Shown here piece by piece: positions 25,126 through 39,302 of a stretch of DNA of 64,000 nt. The translations under genes were made by a program, and so were the position numbers. The notes beneath the pieces were generated by a model. The model was not told the origin of the DNA and ran no database searches. It saw nothing but the letters and a program-made list of their open reading frames with translations. The stretch's first letter is position 1; each line of letters opens with the position of its first letter. Source of the DNA: Leptodactylus fallax (Eukaryota > Chordata > Amphibia > Anura > Leptodactylidae); contig CAMRHE010000133.1 of the NCBI GenBank assembly GCA_947044405.1, positions 2,976,001 through 3,040,000 on the forward strand, given 5' to 3'.

Positions 25126-26213
25126 GAACTGTTTACCTACTGTGTCAGTTTCTTATCTGTTAAAAATTCTTTAAAATCTCTAAAAGTAGCGGCCCGAAAG
25201 TCTCCAGACACTCTGGGGTTTGAGGATCAGAGAATATAATAATGATTGATGGGTGGCGAGTTCCAAATATTTAAGGTTCTGTCAAAGCTGATATTTTTGG
25301 AAAATTCATATTAAATTTGGCTTGTTACAAAGTGGTTTGCTCATCTGTGGTATAGACAGTTGTTGAAATGTGCACTGTGTGGCCTACCCTACAGTAAATG
25401 GAACGTGTCCAATTCACTTCCCGGCATTCAGTCTTGTGACACTTCTGGAGTGGCCTCACCTTCATTGGGTGCTCTGTCCTTTGCTTTGTGGGTGCACTTT
25501 TTACCCTTACGCTATCTATCAGACAGGGCTGTCTCATACCTACGGTCTCACTCTTCTGTAGCTCTCTTCAGGTCCATCTCCAGCAGTCAGTCAACAGCCG
25601 CAGAAGTGTTGGGTTTGCTCCACTGTGGCTCTAAGGACGCTCAGGTTAGTTGGGCAATGGGGCTGCTGATATAGGACGTGGGACGATCTTCATGTTCAAG
25701 AAGCTGCTTTAAGTCTCTGAATTTTTCATTAACAAGTAGCGGTCCTTTGACAGTAAGGCGGCTGATTCCTATCAGGTCCATCCATGTAGCTGACACCCCA
25801 ATCTCGGCCTCTGTTCTTCGGCGATGGTTCATTTCCAAACATTGAATGGCAAGTAAAACCAATTCCCAGAATGAATATATAGTATATAAAAGACTGCATT
25901 ACGGTGCATTACGGAGGCAGATGATATTCAGGAAATATCTATACATATAAGACTGCGGCCAATTTACACCTCTCATTCCTTTATATGAAGCCAGATAAAA
26001 CAGTCATAGCTGATAAAATGCAGACACTTATACCTGAACAGTCCAGACTGACTGAAGCCGGATATATCACTATAGCTCATCATTATCTGGGCTGACTGCA
26101 GTGAGTTATCCTATAGAACAGTCATCTCCAACCTATGGATACCAGGACATGCTGGAAGTTGTAGTTTTGCAACAGATGGAGAGTCTCAGGTTGAAGATCT
26201 CTGCTATAAAATG
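25126..26213. other. No gene recognised
   Basis: 25270-25345 shares TTTTTGGAAAATT and AAA(G/C)TGGTTTGCTC with 40790-40845, so it is a dispersed repeat. The rest is unassigned. Confidence 0.4.
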
Positions 26214-26215
26214 TA

Positions 26216-26685
26216 CAGTACTGTGCAAAAGTTTTAGACAGGTTAGGAAAAATTCTGAAAAAGTAAGAATGCTTTCAGAAATAGAAGGGCTAATAGTTTG
26301 TTTTTGTCAATTACATAAATGAAGTGACTGAAGAAAAGAGAAACGTAAATCCCATCAATATTTGGTGTGACCTTTGCCCTTTGGAGGAGGAGTCCTGGAA
26401 GTGATGATTCGGCCCCCACAGATATAGCCTTTATTCCAGCATCACCCAGTCTGTCTTGGATGACATGAAGAGACAGACGGATTGGAGCAACCCAGATCCA
26501 CAGAAAATCTGTGCTTAGTTGTCCAAGATGGCGGGAACAACCTCCCTGCCGAGTTCTGTCAAAAACTTTCTGCAAGTACCGAGAAGAACTGATGGAAGGC
26601 AAAGGGCAAAGGTCACACCAAATATTGATGGAATTTAGATTTCTCTTTTTTTTTTCATTCACTTTACTTTATGTAAACTCATCCA
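26216..26685 (+). mobile_element. Tc1-like short derivative, right end missing
   Basis: Begins CAGTACTGTGCAAAAGTTTT after TA at 26214-26215, a Tc1-type terminal repeat. The interior keeps the C-terminal transposase region in damaged form (GACATGAAGAGACAGACGGA around 26461-26480), the part just after the catalytic Glu. No right terminal repeat was found and the end is approximate. Same family as the copies at 31730 and 42682. Confidence 0.75.
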
Positions 26686-26934
26686 TGTTGGCCTCCAAAT
26701 TGAATTTTACTGGTGGGCTCTAGAGACCCTAGTCTGACATTGAACTTGTATTAGGTATCTTGATAGTATCTTATATTGACATTATTCTCAACATTTTGCT
26801 CATTGAAGATGGATAGCTGTGAACATACTGTCTGCATACACTTTGCAAAAACGTAAGTCACTGATGATCCTTTGGATTCCTTCTGCTTCTCATCCATTTT
26901 GACCTCCTTGATGCTCATCAATCTAAATATAATC

Positions 26935-26976
<42 letters not shown>

Positions 26977-27014
26977 GCCTGTCATCTATCTATCTATCTA
27001 TCTCATATCTATCG
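26935..27014. repeat. (ATCT)n microsatellite
   Basis: Tetranucleotide tract with one interruption (GCCTGTC). Confidence 0.95.
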
Positions 27015-28835
27015 GAATGTTTTTTGGCAGAAGTTGCATGGTGTTACTGGAGCATATTACCATATTGGTAGGATCAACCTACACATTCGATGGTGTGGAG
27101 AAGAAGCAGAGAAGAGAGCCCACTGGTACCAAGTAGGACTCACTATATTATAGTCTGGAGGAGTTATGGGTGCAGGTAAGATTGCCCTTACTTTTCTTCC
27201 ACTGCCGTGCTTATTCTCCGCAAAGTGGGGCAATTTGGATTCCTAAGACTGGCCGTATACATTATAAGTTTAGCCAAACTTGTAGATTTTGGGTGGATTG
27301 GTCAACGTCCTAATGTATATGGACCTTCCAATAGCAGATATTGGGGAAAGAAGGCTCAGGCTGTTGGTGTTCATCATGCCCTATCATTTTGTTCTCAGGA
27401 TAAAAAAGCTGCCTCCCTAGCAGTTTGTGAAAATATATCATGAAAAGCTATGAATCTAACGAAATATATATCTGGACATGACCAGCCAATGGGAAAGGTG
27501 CAGGACACAACTATACCATAAGCAAGCTTATCTGTAGCATAGCCTAGAGGGTACAGTGGACATGGGAACCCCTTTTCTTCCTATATATAGGATCCCAAAA
27601 TTGGGAAGCTCAGTAGTCATTTACTATGTACCATAAATATTTCTCTATGGCATCCCTTAAATTTCCATTGCATGGATTTGGGGGTTGGCAGACGGGCAAA
27701 TTGGAGATCACCTCTGGTTCCAAAAGCATGCCTGCCCTAGCCAAGACCCTCAATAGAGACATGAATGAACACGTATGGACACTCGCCACCGAAACGAATG
27801 GGAGTCCTGCAAATCTCTGAGCAACCAATTAACTTTAAGAGTCAATAATCTGACTTTGCCTCAGGGAAGCTTAGCAACAAATTCATTAACTCGGATTGAA
27901 ATGACTTGGTTGTCATCAAAGCGAGAATCCTTTGAACTTGAAGAAAATTAGACTTAAAGGTAATTAATTCAAGACACAAATTTACTCATTCATGTTTGTA
28001 GATTAATTTTTTTTTAAGTATCAAACCAAAATTAGAAATTTTTGGAGAAACTGCAAGTTTTTCAAACCAACATATTCTATGTATTCAGTTATCGTCTCAG
28101 AGACCATGGCTGATCGTTGACGTGAGATTCATCTTCAATTATAAAATGTGATAGGGATGGAATAATCTGGCGACTTTCAGGATCGGAGGCATTTTAGTCA
28201 TTTATAATTTGCGTATCTTTCTATGGAAACAATATATTCAAAGTTCCATTTACAACAGGAAAATGGTTTATGTCCAGGTAAAATGGATATATTTTTTTTA
28301 AATCAAAGAAACGGAACGTTCCATCCATGTGTCTAATGTGAAAGATATTCGCTTTGAAGTCAACTGCTCACCATTCGCTCGGAATTTGAGAGTATGTACA
28401 ACGTCAATGGCTGTGACCTGAGATGAAAATAGAATCTACAGTATGCAATTTTATGGCAACTTTACTGGGTTATGGGGCAATTGTACATGTAAAATATGGA
28501 ATCTCTAAGCTACGTAGATCTGAAGCACAAATTTCTCTCCTGTCCTGATGGTTTGCTGCAATTTAGCTCATGGAGGATATCCTACATTTTTATTTTTTTG
28601 GTATTAATACCTCAGCCAAAGGTTTCATGTGCAGCCCTCAACTCCTTCTGAACGTTGTTCATTATATTCTGTCTTGACAATTTTTTGACACCTTAATGGG
28701 AACATTTTGTCTCCCAGGAGTCGTTCACTTTCCCTTTTCTCTTCTATGGCTTCTTGCTCCACCATCGCATTCAACTGTATTCATGTCCCATATATTGTTG
28801 AATATTCTGCAGTCACCAGGAGACCTGATAGTTAC
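27015..28835. other. No gene recognised
   Basis: Looks mostly single-copy. No motif found on either strand. Confidence 0.4.
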
Positions 28836-30030
28836 AAAGGAGCTTTCACCATCTCAGCCAACTCCATTTCTTAGCAATCTTCGATAGGAATCGCTCCATT
28901 GATTCCGGTGCAGTTAGAGTTTTTTCTCTAGCCCCGATAGTTCCTGAGCAATTGGTGGTGTTAGGCACACCTCCCAACTTTCAAAGGATAGAAAGAGGGA
29001 CAAAATATGCGGTGCGCTGTAGCAAATTTAGTCCCACCCACTTCTACGTTGACTCCTCCCATTCTCATCTATTGTTCCATGTGCCCCAACACAGTATAAT
29101 GCTCCTACAGTCACCCTAACATTATTTGCCCCACATTATAATGTTCACCTCCAATTGCCCCACAGTATTAAGTCCCTCTCCTCGTGCCCCAGTTTAAACT
29201 GGTCGGAAACTAGAGGGGGACATTAAATTGGGGCAGCTGTAGGGTCACATTAAATAATGGGGGTAGTTGGAGGGGGACATTAAACTGGAGGCAACTAGAG
29301 GAAGACATGTCCCCCTCCAGCTACCCCCACAGTTTAATGCCCCCCTTCATCTGTCCCCAGTTTAATGTCCCCCTTCATCTGCCCCCAATTTAATATCTGC
29401 CTTCAGTTTAACTGCCCCCTACATTTGCCCCCAGTTCTCCCCTCTTGCTCACACATGCTCTCTTCTCTCCTTATCTCCGATCACTCTTTGTTCCCAGTAG
29501 CTTCCTCTGTGTAACATCACAGTCTGTCCCGCAGTATCCAGAATAGCTCTGTCCACACAAGAGTCTGATCACATGGTCATGACGTCATCAAAGGTCTTTT
29601 CGCCCACAAGGATGTAGCATCTACCATTTAGCCTTTACCCGACCCTAATAAAGTTTAACAGAAAAACACTTCAGGGGCATAGCGGGACAAACTGTAAGCT
29701 ATGCGGGACCGCGGGACAGCAGTATGAAATCAGGACTGTCCTGCCAGATGTGGGACGGTTGGGAGCTATGGTGTTAGGTTCAGCATCCAATATCCTAATT
29801 AGGCTCTCTACTGTCAGGTGGGCAGTCCTGGGCTGATGTAGACAGTCAGGGACCGCCCATCTGATTGTAGAGAGCCTTATCAGTATTAAGGATGCTGAAA
29901 CTAACTGTACTAATTGGTCAGGAAGGGTTGTGGCATTGGCATGTTCCAAGGTCCAATCACTGACCCAGGGTTCCTCCAGGGCTGATGACATCACCCAGGA
30001 AGCTGGAAGAGTCTGGAGGATGACCAAAGA
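28836..30030. mobile_element. TTAA MITE (second family) split by a hAT-type insertion
   Basis: The left arm matches the 16621 family (GGAGCTTTCACCATCTCAGC, then CAGTTAGAGTTTTTTCTCTA) up to 28965. The MITE resumes after the insertion at 29771 with GTGTTAGGTTCAGCATCC and an inner inverted pair around CTGTCAGGTGGGCAGTCC. The right end is unclear, so the limit given is approximate. Confidence 0.7.
28966..29770. mobile_element. Non-autonomous hAT-type element
   Basis: Ends CACACCTCCCAAC and GTTGGGAGCTATG form imperfect inverted repeats of 13 bases. They are flanked by an exact 8-bp duplication GTGTTAGG at 28958-28965 and 29771-29778, the size made by hAT transposases. No transposase frame. The interior has C-rich repeats such as GCCCCAACACAGTATAATGC and an inverted pair around GAGGGGGACATTAAACTGG (29160-29400). 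Confidence 0.87.
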
Positions 30031-30074
30031 GGACTGCAATGGAGCACCAGATGCTACAAGGGAGCCCAAGGGAG

Positions 30075-30165
30075 ATAAGGGAAGGTGAGTATTATTGCGT
30101 ATTATTACTGCACCCTGCCTGGGTCTTCACTTTTTATTCTCTGGACTCTCAAGAGACCCCAAAGT
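30075..30165. repeat. Right-arm fragment of the 55829 MITE family
   Basis: GGGAAGGTGAGTATTATTGC followed by GCCTGGGTCTTCACTTTTTA and TCTCTGGACTCTCAAGAGAC, a diverged right arm. Confidence 0.4.
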
Positions 30166-31680
30166 GTAAGAAAAACACTTCTGGCTCGGACCAAACAAGT
30201 TCTTGCAAAGCTTACCTATCTCTAGGCGCCACTCTAGTCCATAGGCTGTGTATGATATTGCAAAGAGCTGAACTAGAATTAGATATGGTAAATGTAAATG
30301 TAAAGGGTGCGGGACAGGGTTTGCAATTTAGTTACTTTTCTCACTTGCAGTACCATGTTTCTCCACTACTGAAAAACTTTCTATAGACACCAGTACAACA
30401 GTGCCCCCACACCTAATCTTGCAGTTTTTAGTTCTGTCAAAATATACTCGTATAATAGATGTTTAGAAGAAAAGTTGGGGCTAGATGGTGATGGGTTTTG
30501 CCACCTATTTCTCAATTTTGATTTATTTTTTACAGGGCACAAGCTCCTTCCTCTGCAAAGATCCTGGAGTTAATCTGGTATCTGCCCCCTGCAGATCATA
30601 TATATGAATAAGCAAAAATATACATGACTCGGCACTAGAAATTTTCATACACAAGGGAACATGTACATGTACATCGGACTTGTATTTTACACTTTCTTCT
30701 TGCTTTACTATGGCATCTGGTAAAATATTGTCCTTTCTTACTCCAGATTATTTAGCTATCCCTTAGGGTCACATAAGGATCCTGGAGGAGCTGATATTGT
30801 CCATCGGCTTCTTTCAAGTCTTCCTATCTAAGCAGCCGCTATGATTCTGTGACCGTGGAAAGTCTCGGTGTCAGGCAGCTTGGTGGGAACATATTGCTCT
30901 TGTTCCTTTCAATGGGATTATAAAGGACTCTCTGTAATGTTCATAGTTTGCAGAATGGCTTTAAACTAGAGACGCGACTTGTTCCAAATGTAGCCCATGG
31001 GAAATGTGATCGGCATGGAAGAATTTTTGTAAAGGCTTCTTTTTAAACCATTCAATACAAGGTGCCCATGTTGGGGTTAAAGGGGTGATCTCATTAAGAC
31101 AAATCCCTTTATATGTTCTGTTAGGGCCTATGGACTTTGAAGAGATCCATTTTCTGGAGACACCCCACTAGGAGACCCAGCCTGTCCTTATATCATATAG
31201 ACAGACACTTGAATGACTGTCATATAATACTATATGGACCATACGGCGTGCTACAGCTTCAGTGCCTTATAATGGCAGGTTGCGGAAACTGGACCTTTGG
31301 TGTATTTGTCCCATATTTGTTGGTTGAGTGTGTTCCCCAACTTATACTTCTGACACATGCCACTTTATCAGGAGTCAGAAACCTTCAGCACTCCAGCTGA
31401 AACTATGACTACGACTACGAATCACTTCTATGGGGTTTCCATGACCAGCAGAGCTGGGAGTTGTAATTTCGCAACAGCTGGAGTGCTGGAGGTTGCGAAT
31501 CCTTACAGTATAGACTCATACAGTGACTTATCTCACAATAGGTCTCTATGTTGCAAACTCCTATATATCCATGGTATATGTTTTCACCCTTGATGCTTCT
31601 GTATAGAATAGCATACTGTGTAGATTATTATGCTATTCTGTGCAACACTGGGGGCGCTATGGGTACATTTGATGCATATG

Positions 31681-31682
<2 letters not shown>
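30166..31682. other. No gene recognised
   Basis: Short inverted and dispersed phrases (AGCTGGAGTGCTGGAGGTTG) at 31400-31500. No coding motif. Confidence 0.4.

Positions 31683-31720
<38 letters not shown>
31683..31720. repeat. (AT)n microsatellite
   Basis: About 19 AT units, directly left of a Tc1-derived block. Open frames through it on both strands are artefacts. Confidence 0.95.
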
Positions 31721-31724
<4 letters not shown>

Positions 31725-31729
31725 TTGTA

Positions 31730-32030
31730 CCAAGTACTGTGCCAATGTTTTAGGCAGGTGTGGGAAAATGTTGCACAGTAAGAATACTTCCAGCAATAGA
31801 AGGGTTAATAGTTTATTTTTGTGAATTAAAAAAAATGAAATGAATGAAGAAAAGTTAAAATCCCATCAATATTTGGTGCGACCTTTGCCCTTTGGAGGAG
31901 GAGTCCTGGAAGTGATGATCCGGCCCCCACAGATACAGCCCTGATCTCATCACCATCCAATCTGTCTGGGATGACATGAAGAGACAGAAGGATTGGAGCA
32001 AACCTACATCCACAGAAGATCTGTTCTCCC
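31730..32030 (+). mobile_element. Tc1-like short derivative, truncated
   Basis: The left end resembles the 26216 copy (CAAGTACTGTGCCAATGTTT) and lies just after an (AT)n tract. It continues through the same internal block to about 32030, then matches stop. No right terminal repeat was seen. Confidence 0.65.
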
Positions 32031-32535
32031 AGTCTCCGGTGTCTCAGAGGTTTTGTAGGTGACTGCCCTGGACAATGTTGCACATCATTGATTGTGTCCT
32101 TCAACATTTTTGGATTCTCTTTGTCATGAGAAGGGATCAATGATCCCGTTGTTTCCAATTTCCATACCATCATCGGAATAACACTCTTTGAGGGTACATC
32201 ACAAAGACAATCTAATATTGCTTAAACAAATTGGTGACCCAATAAGTTTGCATTCCGAAGACGCGTGACCCAATACTGTACACCAACTGATGGGAAGTCG
32301 AGTAACTCAGTGAAGGGGTACGGGGTGTGCACCTGAAAGTGGCAAACGGAGGTTAAATATTACAACGGCTGTCCGACGCCTAGTTCATTGCTCTGCATAT
32401 TGTTTTGTTCAGATTGCTTTGTCCTTGCGAGAGATATTGCAGAAATTCGGGGCCTCTTTTGAGTGAGTGTCCCTGTACTAACCCCTGAGAAGGGGTTAAT
32501 ATTGACATTTCAAATGACTTAATCTTAAAAGGGAT
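32031..32535. other. No gene recognised
   Basis: Unassigned DNA between a Tc1 fragment and a TTAA MITE. Confidence 0.4.
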
Positions 32536-32539
32536 TTAA

Positions 32540-32809
32540 AGGGATTGTTTGGGCTAAAATTTTATGCTGCTCCATTGTTGTCTTCCAGCAGAAGTCCCTG
32601 CCACACTTGACCACTGAGGCCGCTGGTTGGAAAGGACCTGGGGACGTCATAGCTGGCGAGGAACTCCACTGAAAGAAGACAGCTGAGCAGAAAGACCGGA
32701 CCGCTCAGAGAGGACCCCGGAGCACCGGGGACAGGTGACTATGTTTTTTTAATTTTTTTTCACCTCCCCCGCCTAATTAAAAACTAATATTTTAGCCTGG
32801 ACAACCCCT
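32540..32809. mobile_element. TTAA-flanked MITE
   Basis: The left end GGGATTGTTTGGGCTAAAAT and the right end ATTTTAGCCTGGACAACCCC are inverted. TTAA lies at 32536-32539 and 32810-32813. The interior has GGGGACAGGTGACTATG, a block shared with 54060-54475 and 13680-13705. Confidence 0.75.
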
Positions 32810-33479
32810 TTAATGCAGTATCTCTATGTTTCTGAGATAGATCACACCTGACACCCCACCGATCAGTTGTTTGAAGAGCATGCAGAGTTCAGACAGATGC
32901 TGCAGCCTCTTCATTGAAAAACAAGCACAGTGACATACATTGTATAGTGGCTGTGCTTGGTATTGCAGGTCAGCCACCTTCATGCATTTAGAACCAATAA
33001 ATGTAGTGTTACATGGCATGTGGTGCAGAAAAGGGCACTCATGGAGCACTGCTGTTGCTTCAAAAGAGTTGATCTACAGGATCAAGGGATAGGTCATCAA
33101 TCTTATGGCTAAATTTATGGCTGCTATGACTAGGAGTAGATTTGTGGTGCTTTTTGCAACATATTCTGTCTGAAAACCTAATAAAATTGATGGACATGTT
33201 TTGACTCCACCCTCTTCAGATAAGCCCCACCCACTTGTAAGTGGAGTGAAAAAATACTTGATACATCCCCCATTATTATTATTATTGTTGTAATAAATAA
33301 ATTTGTTTCCTCTTCTTGGTCTGATCTGATTTGATTCTCCTCTTGGTCATATTGACATCAGATTTGGTCAGTGAAGAACTCCTGGCTGTGAAAAACATGG
33401 CTAAGAGTCACTGATTTGTGAAAAATTTTCAAAAGCTTCCACTATTTCACATCCAAAGAGATTCCAGCACTAATAATCC

Positions 33480-33660
33480 AGGGATTTACTCCGATCGCCA
33501 TAGATTTTGGTCAGGGATGAATTTTTTCCCTAATTTGAGGACAAACAACAAATAGTTAATTCTCAGGTTTTTTTTACGCCTTCCTCAGGATCAACATAGC
33601 AAGCAATGATTAAGCTGAAATTAATGAACTTACAACCATATTTTCTATGTAACCATCTCA
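33480..33660 (+). repeat. Diverged relative of the 43015 interspersed repeat
   Basis: Shares GGTCAGGGATGAATTTTTTC, then CGCCTTCCTCAGGATCAACA, then TATGTAAC with the block nested at 43015-43170, in the same order. It is older by its divergence. Confidence 0.5.
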
Positions 33661-33689
33661 TCAGCTCATCTACAAACGTGGTGGCAAAG

Positions 33690-33960
33690 ACAAGGACTAC
33701 CAGATGTGGATGAACTGAAGGAAGAGGCTGCCCAATCACTTACCAGATGTGGACTGAGGTTGGCACCTTGTGCCTTCACCTACCAGCTATAGACTGACTG
33801 GAGGTAGCGTCTTGTGCTTTCACCTACCGGCTATGTACCACCACAAGGTAGCATCTTGCGTCTTCTCCTACCGGCCATGGTTTGCCAGAAGGTAACATCT
33901 TGCACCTTCCCCTACCGACCATGGATCACCTAAAGGTGGTGTTTTGTGCCTTACTCTACC
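33690..33960 (+). repeat. 44-bp tandem repeat
   Basis: Diverged units of about 44 bases: GGTAGCGTCTTGTGCTTTCA, GGTAGCATCTTGCGTCTTCT, GGTAACATCTTGCACCTTCC, each followed by CCTACCG.C.ATG. Four clear units (33758-33940) plus weaker ones on the left. Confidence 0.75.
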
Positions 33961-34373
33961 ACTCTAATAAAAACATAATAACATCTATGGAAGTTTTTGT
34001 TGGATTCTTTCCATGTATTAAACTACCCTCTTCTACAATTTTGGCAAAAGATTACATTGTACACTAAGGACCTCCACCTCTCACCATCAAAGGACATCGG
34101 GCATTCATTAAGGAGTTAAGTTGAGGTCTTGGCAGTGGATTAAAGCTACCAAAGGGAAATGTTATACGTATCTAGGCACATACACCATATGTTCTTATAC
34201 CTGACGGAGGCCTAAGATAGCGTCTTATTGCTTTCTGTTGGGCTGGTGTATGTCAGGTATATTGGTTTGCGTTCCAGTAGAAAAAGAAAATGTATACTGC
34301 ATATGAGAGCCTATGTATTATATATGCCAGTGTATGCCTATGTAGTGATATGTATACCGCACATGGGAGCCTA

Positions 34374-36012
<1,639 letters not shown>

Positions 36013-36448
36013 TATGTATTATAGATGCCAGTGTATGTCTATGCAGTGATATGTATACTGAGCAGGAGGGATACTTTATATTATATATGCCAGTGTATGT
36101 CTATGTAGTGATATGTATACTTCTAACATTCCTGTTTTTCTTGCATCAGCTCTTGTAAGGGCCCCAATGCAGGTTGTTGTGACATACACATGGTCAGAGG
36201 ATGGAATATCGCTGTGATTTGGGGAGATAGATTTCCTGCAACTAAGACCGAATTCACTCGTCCTTGTGATGGCCACATTTTTCTGTGTCTTGAATGATCT
36301 GAATTTACAGGATATCAGACCTTTATAATGCTGTGAGTTCAGTTCCTTTGAGCCATGGATCACATTTCCCGGCCCTAACACCAAGGTGTAGACTCAAACA
36401 TAGGACATATTTAAACAAATAGCTTCACAGCTGTGTGCTGTTCAGTAC

Positions 36449-36717
36449 CAGGGGTGTAACTGGAGGGGGTGCAGAGGGTGCAGTCACATCGGGGCCCAGG
36501 AGCCTTAGGGGCCCATAAGCACTGGCATCAGTATTGAGATTGCAGCTTCCATCTGGCCCATAAGCCAAGGAGACCCACAGATTACCCCAACCACACTAAG
36601 GTTGATTAAACTCCTTAGCACCCGTAACCATCACTATCAAGAATTCTCTGTAGGGATGAGGTAGGGGGCCCCGGACAAAAGTGCACCGGAGCCCACCAGA
36701 CTTTAGTTCCGCCACTG
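36449..36717. mobile_element. hAT-type MITE with perfect 8-bp target duplication
   Basis: A 269-bp element starting CAGGGGTGTAACTGGAGGGG and ending CTTTAGTTCCGCCACTG, so inverted ends of about 16 imperfect bases. TTCAGTAC is duplicated exactly at 36441-36448 and 36718-36725. Relatives are at 9327 and 56656. Confidence 0.87.
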
Positions 36718-36848
36718 TTCAGTACTACTTTTTCATGGATCGATCTCTTACCCATTGAAAGCAAAAAAAAATTGGATGCCACAGGATACAAATCGGAACA
36801 TTTGTGTGAAGATAATAATCTTTGGCAAAGATGGCTGAAATACATTAA

Positions 36849-37095
36849 GTCTGGGGCCCCATGTGGCAAAAACGCCACAGTTTAGCCGTGGCAGAAATGT
36901 TGCAGCAAAAATCGCAGCGTTTTACAGTCCCTTTAGAGGAAATGATGCGATTTCCAAAAAGGTGGCATTTTTGGAAATCGCAGCATGTCAATTATACCTG
37001 TGAAAAGCGTTGCAGTAAAAACCGCAATGTATTCCTGCATAGGAAAATATGGCTGTGTTATAGGAACTTGAGAGAAATGGCAAATTCTAACAGAT
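36849..37095. repeat. Left-arm copy of the 46586 MITE family
   Basis: TCTGGGGCCCCATGTGGCAA, then CGCAGCGTTTTACAGT and ATTTTTGGAAATCGCAGCAT. The right arm was not found. Confidence 0.55.
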
Positions 37096-37099
37096 TTGC

Positions 37100-37915
37100 T
37101 CATTTCTATTTGGCACTTTTATTTCTGAGTTATTTGGCGCTGCTGTTTGCTCACTATATATCTATGTATGACACTGTTACCTGTGTTGTGTATGTCATTA
37201 TTATGGCTCTTCTGGTTGGTGTAGGATTTTGCGGTGTTTGTTTAGTTTGATAGATTCCAGTGAATTTTCATACTATAAAAAAAGTTAGGAAACAGCAGGA
37301 ACATTGCATTCTTTTAATGGGAAATCCTTCTGTAGATAACATTATGACGTACAAAAATAGCTGAAATAAACCGCGATACAATCCATGTCCCCAGAAGTGT
37401 AAAAGTAAAATAGTCTACAATATTGTCTTATTGTTTTATATAGAGCACCACATCAATGAGCTGGAATTATAAGAAATATCTCCGATTTATATATACTCTT
37501 TATTTTGTAAAATATAACCAGAAATATAAAAAAGTGGCTTGGATGGTAACCTTCAGACTTTCAGAGTGGCTCTCCATGCTGTTGGGGTGCTACAACCAGT
37601 TGACCCCTATGAGGTGAATATAACATGGGGTTGGGTACACTCACATGCAGTGGTAAAGGGCCCGTCAGAAGTGTCATTGGGTTTTTGATGTGGTCTTATG
37701 GCATAATATGGAATATTGGCTCCCATTATATTGAGAACTATTACCACAATTGCGACAAATTCATGATCAAAAATATATGTAATTGTATGGCAATATTATA
37801 GCCACATGTGAATGCGCTCTAAATATCTGGAAATGTGTCTTTCTCATAAAGGAAGTTGACAATTCCTATATACAGAGGCAGTACATAAACATCCGCACCT
37901 TCCATCCATCTCTTG
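37100..37915. other. No gene recognised
   Basis: AT-rich, no motif seen. Confidence 0.4.
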
Positions 37916-37917
37916 TG

Positions 37918-38065
37918 ATGAGCACATTGGAGTCTCGGCCTAAGCACTCATGTATAAGGCTTTTCTCATGATCCCATATGGCGACACATTGGAGTCTCGG
38001 ACTAAGGACTATGTATATGGCTGTTTGCCTTACCCCATATGGTGACACATTTAGTCCCATATGGT
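37918..38065 (+). repeat. Short tandem duplication of about 62 bp
   Basis: CACATTGGAGTCTCGG occurs at 37923 and 37985, and a weaker third start (CACATTTAGTCCCATATGG) at 38046. CCATATGG(C/T)GACACAT joins the units. Confidence 0.7.
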
Positions 38066-38464
38066 TCTATATTCTGAATTCTGAACTCATGTCCACTGTA
38101 TGATGCTTCTAATGGAGAATAGTTTTGGTGTTTACTATATAATAGGTCAAGTCATACAGATCCGTAATACCGCCACATTGTTTATCTGTCCACATTTACT
38201 CTGGATTATTATATAAACATAGCAGAGCTGAGTTTGTCACAACTCATCACAATGATAGGATCTGTTATTTGTGGTTTTCCATAGAATATGTTACATGTGA
38301 GGAGGTTTCTGGGACATAAAATTCTGCTACAACTCTCCCCCTTAAATAAAAATAAAAAAAATAAAATAGAAAAAAAAAAAATAACAAGAATAATTTGTAG
38401 ATTAATTAGGCAATGTGAGCCTCATGGAAGCACTATGTCCAATATACCTGCTATGACACATCAT

Positions 38465-39302
38465 AAAGCCCTAAAGTGCCCAATAATAGTAGTGTCACAA
38501 GTACCCAGAAAATATCAGTGCCCTAAAGTGCTCAATAAAAATAGTGTTATAAAATACCAAAATAATCTGTGACATAAAGTACAATTCTAGCGTCATGGGT
38601 ACCAAAATAATAACAGTGCTATATAGTGTTATAAAATACTCAAATAATATCAGTGCCATAAAGTGCCCAGTGATAATAGTGTCATAAGTACCAAAATAAT
38701 AACAGTGCCATAAAGTGTTCAATAATGTTATAAAATGCCCAAATAATATGTGCCATAAAGTGCCGAAAAATAAGTGTTATAAAATACTCAAACAATAGAT
38801 GTTATAAATCCCTTAAAGTGCTCAATAATAACACTGTCATATAGTGCCCAATAATAACACTGTCATATAGTGCCCAATAATAATACTGTCATAAAGTGCC
38901 CAATAATAACACTGTCATAAGGCCAAAAAAAAAAAAGCCCAAAAAACACTGTCATCGTCCCCAATAATAATACTGTCATAAGGTGCCCAATAATAACACT
39001 GTCACATAGTGCCCAATAATAACACTGTCATATAGTGTCCAATAATAACACTGTTATATAGTGCCCAATAATAATACTGTCATAAAGTGCCCAATAATAA
39101 TACTGTTATATAGTGCCCAATAATAACACTGTCACATAGTGCCCAATAATAACACTATCACATAGTGCCCAATAATATTACTGTCATAAAATCCCCAATA
39201 ATAATACTGTCATAAAGTGCCCAATGATAACACTGTCATATAGTGCCCAATAATAACACTGTTATATAGTTCCCAATAATAACACTGTCATAAAGTGCTC
39301 AA
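38465..39302. repeat. 26-bp AT-rich minisatellite
   Basis: The unit holds GTGCCCAATAATAACACTGT followed by CATATA. Spacing is 26 bases in the regular part (38810-39300). The left third is diverged, with ATAAAGTGC and AAAATACCAAAATAAT variants. About 30 units. Confidence 0.9.

Noticed and set aside
31548..31824. Frames with Tyr-Ile repeats on both strands
   Set aside because: Translations of the (AT)n microsatellite.
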